DNA of 64,000 nucleotides from Lentinus brumalis (lineage: Eukaryota; Basidiomycota; Agaricomycetes; Polyporales; Polyporaceae), in the NCBI GenBank assembly GCA_001792895.1, contig MARA01000008.1, forward strand, positions 62,001-126,000, written 5' to 3'. Each line of letters starts with the position of its first letter. Position 1 is the stretch's first letter. A program made the position numbers and the translations under genes. This document shows positions 58,129-64,000 of this stretch, piece after piece. Below the pieces are notes generated by a model. That model worked only from the letters and a program-made list of their open reading frames with translations. It ran no database searches and was not told the origin of the DNA.

Positions 58129-59122
58129 ATGATCTTCAACAGGAACCTCGTTGCCGCTGTGGCTCTCTTGCTCAGCGTGTCTCTCCAGGCGCACGCTCAC
58201 GCCGCGATCTCGCCCGTCCTCGGAGTCAACGGCACACCCAAACGGAGCGACGTCCAGCGCCCGTCCGACGCAAAGCCCTGCGGTAACGCCAACATCGCGC
58301 AGACCTTGGATTCCTCCAAGGCTGTCCAGCTCAAGGCAGACAACACCTTCTCGACGACCATTCAGAACTTCAATGCGTACGCACTTCTGCTTTATTTGAG
58401 CGATTGTTCTTGTGCTAATACGAGCACCGCAGTGGCGTCGACGGCTCCTTGCAGGTCGACAAGGTACTGGTGGATGCTACCGGTACTGGCAAGAAGTTCG
58501 TTGCGGCACAGATGGTCAAGAACGGCCAGAAGGCAAGCGAGTTTTGCTGCTCATGTACGCCTTATACGAACGCTAACGCCGCCACACTCAGAACCCGCCC
58601 ACGGTCACCTCGGCGGCCATCTCTGTCAAGCTCCCTGGCGGCACGACGTGCCAGGGTGGCAAGAACAAGGACCTCTGCCTCGTTTCGTTCAAGACCGCCG
58701 GCGGGTTCGGAAACTGCGTCGTTGTGCAGCAGCCGAAGGCCGGTGGCGCGAAGGCCAAGGTCACCGCGAAAGCCAACGCGAGCGCGAAGGGGGGTCAGGC
58801 CTCGTCAACCACGGAGGTTGCGATCACCTCGGCGGCAGCAAGCTCGACCGATCTTGCCGCAAGCCTCGCCACGACCACTGTCGACATCCCGACCTCGACC
58901 GACGCCGCTTGTGCGACGGAGACCGTGACGGTAACGGTCACCCTTGGGCAATCCGCGTACGCCACCGTCTCGATCCCCATCGAGGCGACCACTGCTGTCG
59001 TAAGTGGCCTCCCTAGTGATCTGTAGTGCTGTGTTTGCTCACGTATGATGGTGCTGGGCGGCGCGATGTAGCTCAAGCGCGCTGTGCGTCGGGCCGAGTT
59101 CAAGAACCGCATGAACGCATGA
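58129..59122 (+). CDS. Secreted protein, Egh16/Gas1-like, with Ser/Thr-rich C-terminus
   Basis: The start MIFNRNLVAAVALLLSVSLQ is a signal peptide ending in QAHAHA. The mature part begins AISPVLGVNGTPKRSDVQRP, then KPCGNANIAQTLDSSKAVQL and FSTTIQNFNA. Later come GSLQVDKVLVDATGTGKKF, SVKLPGGTTCQGGKNKDLC and GGFGNCVVVQQPKAGG. The pattern of a His-Ala start, PCG and paired Cys recalls the Egh16/Gas1 family of secreted fungal surface proteins, though I cannot confirm it. The last 100 residues are Ala/Ser/Thr-rich with no clear GPI signal, and the final exon is basic (LKRAVRRAEFKNRMNA). Four exons: the third intron (58533-58591) starts GCAAGC rather than GT, a GC-AG intron. The last intron ends at 59071 or so and the stop is 59120-59122. 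Confidence 0.72.
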
Positions 59123-60528
59123 GCGGCGAGCGCGGTGATGCCTGATAGGATCTAGAGGACGACCACGGGGAGGGGCAGGACAGTCGTCTTCACGCCATGG
59201 AAATCGTGATGTGTACGAGTAAGCATGTGCGCCGTAATGTCGAGTTGGATTGGTTGACTAGATAGCGAAGTCCAATGGCTGTGTGCGTACTCGACTATTT
59301 CACGTCAGGAAAATATCCCCGCAATGCGACGCGACTCACCCAGGATCATACACGGACAACCTTGCCGGTAATATGGACAGTGCTTCCGAGATTACTGTCT
59401 CAGAGCAGTGTGAGGTTACTCCACGAACATCGTTCGAGCCTCGCTCGAGTCTCTCATGAGAGGTGCATCTTCTCCTCATCAGTATGAGACTAGAGGAAGT
59501 CGTGTTTGATTCCGGTGGCGAAAGCGACAGCTGATTGGCAATGGGCCCTGAACATGATCGGACATGCTGGCCCACGGTTCCAGTCGAATCGGGATATGAT
59601 AAGTACTCGAGGTGCGGCGGTCCGTCCAGAAGAAGGCGGCGAGAGCGGTCAATAGAGCGCGGGTATACTCAGAGATTGAAGAAATTGAACGTCGCTTTCA
59701 ACTTGTACATGTTCGACGAGGAGGTGCAACCTGGTGCAACGCTGCCGGGCCGACCCGGTAAGGCGGGCGCTTTGCTGACGGAATGCCCTGGCCCAGTACT
59801 ATGTACTTACTCCGGAGTCAGAGTCACTTTGTCTCCGACTTCTTGGACTTCAAAGGGACGAAGACTCAAGTACTCAACAGCTGTGCTGAACAGCAGAGAC
59901 ACCGACACATCTGAGTAAACGACAATCGTACATTTTGCAGCCGTCGTGTCTAGATGCATCCAGTCAACTTGAACTCTTACTGAGCGTCCGTAGGGTCCTC
60001 CTGCTATGTAACGACCAGCTATAACAACCGATTCCTTCTCGAATCGTCGGTGCGCACGTTATTCCTTCGGACTCACTGAATGAATCTGATGCAGAGCGAA
60101 GGCTGATTCGTGGCTATGCTTAGTGCGAATTCAGACACTTCAGGCACCTGCGCCCCTTGTCAACTCATTGCCGGCTGAGAGTCGAGACATAACTGGGTGT
60201 AATGCCGCAGTCGACATTGACAGATGCCCTCCCAGCACCGCCCAGATAGTGGTCCGGGTCGCTCGGACATACGTCCTTCGTTAATCAATCGACGAATAGC
60301 AATGCAGCATCCGTGATCCTGGGCGCACCGGAAGGCGCTACTAGGACCACATAACACGTTCCTAGCGACGCATGTCAAACCTACATACGATGCCGTGCTA
60401 ATTGTATTTGTCGCAGCGCCTACTGCTTCCGGGCCCTCTTCAATGGAACGCGAGGGACGACGGATACCCTCTTCTGACCATCTCCCTCCTCTCGGCGTCG
60501 GTGCACTCTCCGAGGTCCCCTGCGCGAC
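59123..60528. other. Gene-free stretch, nothing recognised
   Basis: About 1.4 kb between two plus-strand genes. A plus frame (59535-59918, 127 aa) has no motif. The right end should hold the promoter of the membrane protein at 60529. Confidence 0.35.
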
Positions 60529-61941
60529 ATGATATCCCTGGTGGCTGTCTTCGCGACTTTGCTCATTCGGAGCTCGCTAGTGAGGTCCCAGAATACGACT
60601 GCGACATGTGTCGCTGGCTTCGAATGGGTGCGTATATTGTCGTCGAGCTCAGCACGACCATTCATCTGCCAACTCCAGACATTCAACTCTCTGGGGCAAA
60701 GCCCGTGTCTCATCACCGCATACCTATGGGAACCATGCTATGCCCTCAATCGTAAGCAGCGTTCCTTAGGATTCCGCGGGCCACAAACTCACTCATCACG
60801 TATCAGAGGACATTGTGGCGAAGTTGGACGAAGGATTCGTATATCAAGGGCCCGTCAGTCCCTCCAGTTCCAACAAGTGCCTTTGCAATACCGTGTCGTA
60901 CTCGACGCTAGCAGCCTGTGCCGTGTGCCAAGGACGAGGGCTCGCTATCTACTCGTACGTCCCATTACTCAGCTCCACCAATCCACCTCCTCAACATCCC
61001 GCAGGTGGCCGCAGTATCGAGCAAATTGCAGTGCAGTCGATGAGGATGTGTACGTCTCTAATCCCGTATAAGCCTTCTTCTCTCTCACCATCGTCAAGCT
61101 ATCCGTTCTCAATCGCGGAAGGAACCGCCGTACCTGCTTGGGCTTATCTCGATGTCGTGGTAAGTCGCTAAGAGATCCATCTTTCGTAGAGGTAACTGAG
61201 GCAAATACCCAGAAAAACGGCTCGTTCAACGTGGCGGCGGCACAAGCTCTAGCAGGGACAAGTAAGTACCTGCGTTGTTTCATCGTCTGGCGGACACTAA
61301 CGCATGGTCGACTCATCCAGACCCTCCTGAGAGTACAGCCCCCGCACTGAGCAGCACTCTAGGCACGTCGTCTGTAACCGCCACGTTCTCCACTACAGGC
61401 TCTCCGCCTACCCTTTCCAGCCCCAGCCCCAGCTCCAGCTCGAGTTCTACGGGCCAACCGACGTCCCCGTCATCATCGTCCTCTTCTTCCTCGAGTCACA
61501 CCAATGTCGGAGCGATCGTCGGTGGTGTAATCGGCGGCATCGGAGGCGCGCTCATCATCGGAGCCGCGATCTTTTTTGCGCTTCGTCGTCGGAACAGGGC
61601 TCCTCCATCTAGCCACTTCACGCGCTCCCCGGCGATGGCAGAGAACGCTCCGTTCGTTGGTGGTGACCCCTTCATGACTCCTACCCCAGGGTCCCTCCCA
61701 GAAGTTGCACCGGTCTTATACGTACGTGCAAGGCCTCGCGAACCAGTCGCTTCGTCGCTGATGGCGTTCTTCTGTGCAGGATCCGAACGACCCGCGGACC
61801 TTCCCCTCGCCCACCACCTACCACGACTCGAGTCTTGGCACGCAGAGCCTGCAAGTTCGCAGCGCGCATACGGGTTACGGCCACGATGGAAGTATCACCA
61901 CTTCGTCGAACCCCACGTTCACAGGGAGACCGGAGCTGTAG
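60529..61941 (+). CDS. Single-pass membrane protein with Cys-rich ectodomain
   Basis: Eight or so short exons join in frame from the ATG at 60529 to a stop at 61939-61941. The signal peptide is MISLVAVFATLLIRSSLVRS, followed by QNTTATCVAGFEW. The ectodomain has the Cys pattern QSPCLITAYLWEPCYALN, SNKCLCNTVSYSTLAACAVC and WPQYRANCSAVDEDV, then GTAVPAWAYLDV and NGSFNVAAAQALAG. A Ser/Thr/Pro-rich stalk (GSPPTLSSPSPSSSSSS and SPSSSSSSSSSH) leads to the membrane helix VGAIVGGVIGGIGGALIIG followed by the basic stop-transfer ALRRRNRAPP. The cytosolic tail includes PTTYHDSSLGTQSLQVRS and ends NPTFTGRPEL. This family of unknown function is common in Agaricomycetes; the shape fits a cell-surface sensor or wall-linked protein. 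Confidence 0.75.
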
Positions 61942-63153
61942 CGCGATGCTCGACCGGTGCATTCAGGCTGCGGATGACGGGCGCCCCAGGTGTTCACTCT
62001 CGGACATGGATACGAAATGTGTTGCCAAGGGCAGAAGACGCTTTTCCTCACGCTCATGCTGTATACCATATGGGATGTCATTCCCGCTCGGTGTCTCAAC
62101 TGATAGTCCATATCTATCCTTCTGCCCCAGCGATATTGGATGAAGCGCAGGATCACCGTATGCTCACGCTCACCCGGGTACATAGAACAGAGAACACTGA
62201 GTAGCCGCGCAGAAGGACCTGCGGTCACTCGGTCATATAGCCCTCTGGCGCTCCCATGGGTTTTTGTCGTCACCTCCACTTTGGTCTCCCATTCCACTGT
62301 GACTGGCGCTCTCGCAGCAGTGATGCTGTACATCATGTGTCCGGCACGCCTGCGGGTATCGTCAGTACGACCAGTTGCGCCGTCTCCTCTCTTTGTTTCT
62401 GCTAATACTTTCAGACATATTTGCCTTTCGACACTACATGCCTTCAGGCAGCGGCAGTTCCAGTGCTCAGCAGGTGCTTATACCTGTGCGTCGGGACTTC
62501 CGATACCATAATTTTTACATAACTGTCTATCCGTCTACAGCGTCACCGAAGGATCATCGACTGGTTCGGAGACTCTGTAAGTCCCCGGCTATCAACGCGA
62601 GCGTTACATTGAACCCGACGTTCACAGGGACTTCGCCCCCACTGTCGCTTGGCCGCGATGTTTGTAACGCGGTAATTCTGTCACCGTCTGACACATACTG
62701 ACAGGATATCGCGGGCCACAATGGTTCGTAATCCTTCACATCTGGCTCTCAAATACGCTGCGCCGCCGTGGACGGGACCAGTTCTTTCGAGCGGTGCGCC
62801 CCTGTCAACTTCAGCCCGCGTTTCCGTGTCCGGCGATATCCCAAGCGGTGTCCCCTTCTGGCATGTTGCAGACTACAGGTGGTAGTCGCCGGCAACGCTG
62901 TCCAGGAAGAGCGCCGCCGGATCCACAAACCATGCACGCGTCTAGTCATAGACAACTATCTAGCGCCTTCCTACATTGCCCACCTTCTCCAGACGGCTTC
63001 GAGTCCGGGTCTCCGGACGTCAATGCGTACAAGCTTCACGCAGCAATGGCTCCGCACGTCCTGCCTCCGGCACACCTGAGGATATATGAACAAAGCCCGG
63101 TTCGGCGACCGCCTCGTACATCCCTCCCTCCGTCGAAAGCCTGAACTTTCCTC
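61942..63153. other. Coding-like fragments related to the neighbouring membrane proteins
   Basis: No full gene is built, but two pieces resemble the gene at 60529. Near 62600-62645 the plus strand reads SVTLNPTFTGTSPP, like its NPTFTG tail, and shares a near-identical 17-bp DNA stretch. Near 62800-62875 it reads VSGDIPSGVPFWHVADY before a possible donor, like the AEGTAVPAWAYLDV motif. This could be the 5' part of a second gene ending at 63568, with exons I cannot place, or remains of duplicated copies. Confidence 0.35.
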
Positions 63154-63568
63154 ATGCCTGCGTTTTCGGGCCAAGGCACTCCAGACGGTTCCGATACCAC
63201 TGGTATTTTGATCGGTGCTTTCGTGGGGCTAGCCGCAATCGGTGTCATTCTCGCAATCATCACAATTGCGATTCGCAGGAGGCGCAGGAGCGCGGGTGAA
63301 CGCCCCATACCATCTGCCCGTTCTGGTCACTCCTCTCAAAACCACGCCCGGACCATGCAGGTATGTACAGTACTGTCATGATGCATTTGTTCCCATGAAC
63401 ATATAGCGTCTGACAAAACCGTTGGACCAGATGCACGCCGACGCGACTAATAGCATTGCCATGATGAACATGGCCGCGGTGACGGCGTCGAACGTGAATG
63501 CAAGCATAGCAGCGTCACAGCCCCCGTCGGCTCCACCACCTGCGAATTGCGGTCCTACTGGGTGTTAG
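63154..63568 (+). CDS. 3' part of a second single-pass membrane protein gene
   Basis: Two exons are supported. The first reads SGQGTPDGSDTTG, then the membrane helix ILIGAFVGLAAIGVILAIIT with the basic flank IRRRRRSAGERP, and ends HARTMQ at a GTATGT donor. The second begins RLTKPLDQMHADATNS, contains MMNMAAVTASNVNASIA and ends CGPTGC with a stop at 63566-63568. The topology matches the gene at 60529, so they look like tandem relatives. The 5' exons are not resolved. The ATG at 63154 is in frame but probably internal, since a signal peptide and Cys-rich ectodomain would be expected before it. Confidence 0.5.
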
Positions 63569-63984
63569 CAGGGACTGAATGCGACGATGCCGAGTAGAGG
63601 TTGGCTGTTCAGCCCTCCGAGTCGAGTATTTGTTGACATCATATAGTTAACAAAACTTCAGGCGTTCAAGCGACGTAGTGTCGCCGAGCTTGCGCCATGG
63701 ACAATACTACTTGATATCAGCCGTGGCATCGGAAACGCGGCAGTGATGCTGTAGATTGCATATGCCATTGAGGTCCCTGCCATTTCGTGGACGGCGTGGA
63801 GTACTAGCACAGCTATACATCTGGATCCGTTCCTGGCCCACTCTGTAGACCTGACTAGTACCATACAAGGTTCATTCGGTTTGATTGCTGCGTATCGCAT
63901 CGCGGGCATGCCTGGGGCTTATATGAAGGACAACGTCGACCATCAATTCTCCCCTCTCCCCCGACAGTGAGACTACCCTCCGCC
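63569..63984. other. Spacer, nothing recognised
   Basis: About 415 bp downstream of the membrane protein gene. The last 40 bp are strongly pyrimidine-rich, as in leader regions just before start codons here. Confidence 0.3.
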
Positions 63985-64000
63985 ATGTCGTCCTTCCCAG
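63985..64000 (+). CDS. Possible start of the next gene (cut by window end)
   Basis: An ATG in a good context (CCGCCATGT) follows a pyrimidine-rich tract and opens MSSFP before the window ends. Nothing more can be said. Confidence 0.22.

Overview
The window looks like nuclear DNA from an agaricomycete (mushroom-forming) basidiomycete. Genes are split by many introns of about 50-60 nt with GT..AG ends and a CTRAY-like branch site. Coding DNA is GC-rich, intergenic distances are short, and protein families typical of Agaricomycetes are present (DUF6535 membrane proteins, F-box proteins, a class II P450, Cys-rich single-pass membrane proteins). A polypore-like fungus is my inference. Exon models were built by eye from reading frames and splice sites; an exon chain that closes in frame is called well supported.

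Layout. 0-5.2 kb: 3' part of a protein-L-isoaspartate methyltransferase (-), a six-hairpin-glycosidase-like protein (+), and DUF6535 copy 1 (-). 5.2-10.3 kb is gene-poor and holds only weak relics. 10.3-12.8 kb: DUF6535 copy 2 (+). 13-20 kb is a housekeeping block: CUE3/ASCC2-like ribosome quality-control factor (-), ALY/Yra1 mRNA export adaptor (-), RNA polymerase III subunit Rpc31 (+). 20.2-23.6 kb: a 619-aa protein of unknown function and a secreted Cys-rich protein. 25.0-27.7 kb: a cytochrome P450 (-). 27.7-32.2 kb is gene-poor. 32.2-33.4 kb: a short-chain dehydrogenase (-). 34.8-40.3 kb: tandem DUF6535 copies 3 and 4; copy 3 is broken by a 366-bp terminal-inverted-repeat element with an 8-bp target duplication.

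40.6-53.9 kb is a second housekeeping block: PIN4-type parvulin (+), SNT1/NCoR-like SANT corepressor (-), PIG-S/GPI17 (+), a 69-aa small membrane protein (-), UBC4-type E2 (-), and an SLD7-like replication factor (-). Four ACGCGT (MCB) boxes lie upstream of the last. 53.9-64 kb: an F-box protein (+), epoxide hydrolase (-), tRNA-Gly(GCC) (-), a secreted protein (+), and one or two single-pass membrane proteins (+).

The genes do not form one pathway. The most notable signals are the DUF6535 family with its conserved five-exon layout, the small transposon that disrupted copy 3, the MCB cluster, a long ALY intron with a proximal acceptor that gives an immediate stop, and several single-base frame breaks (including one in the otherwise normal UBC4) that may be assembly indels.
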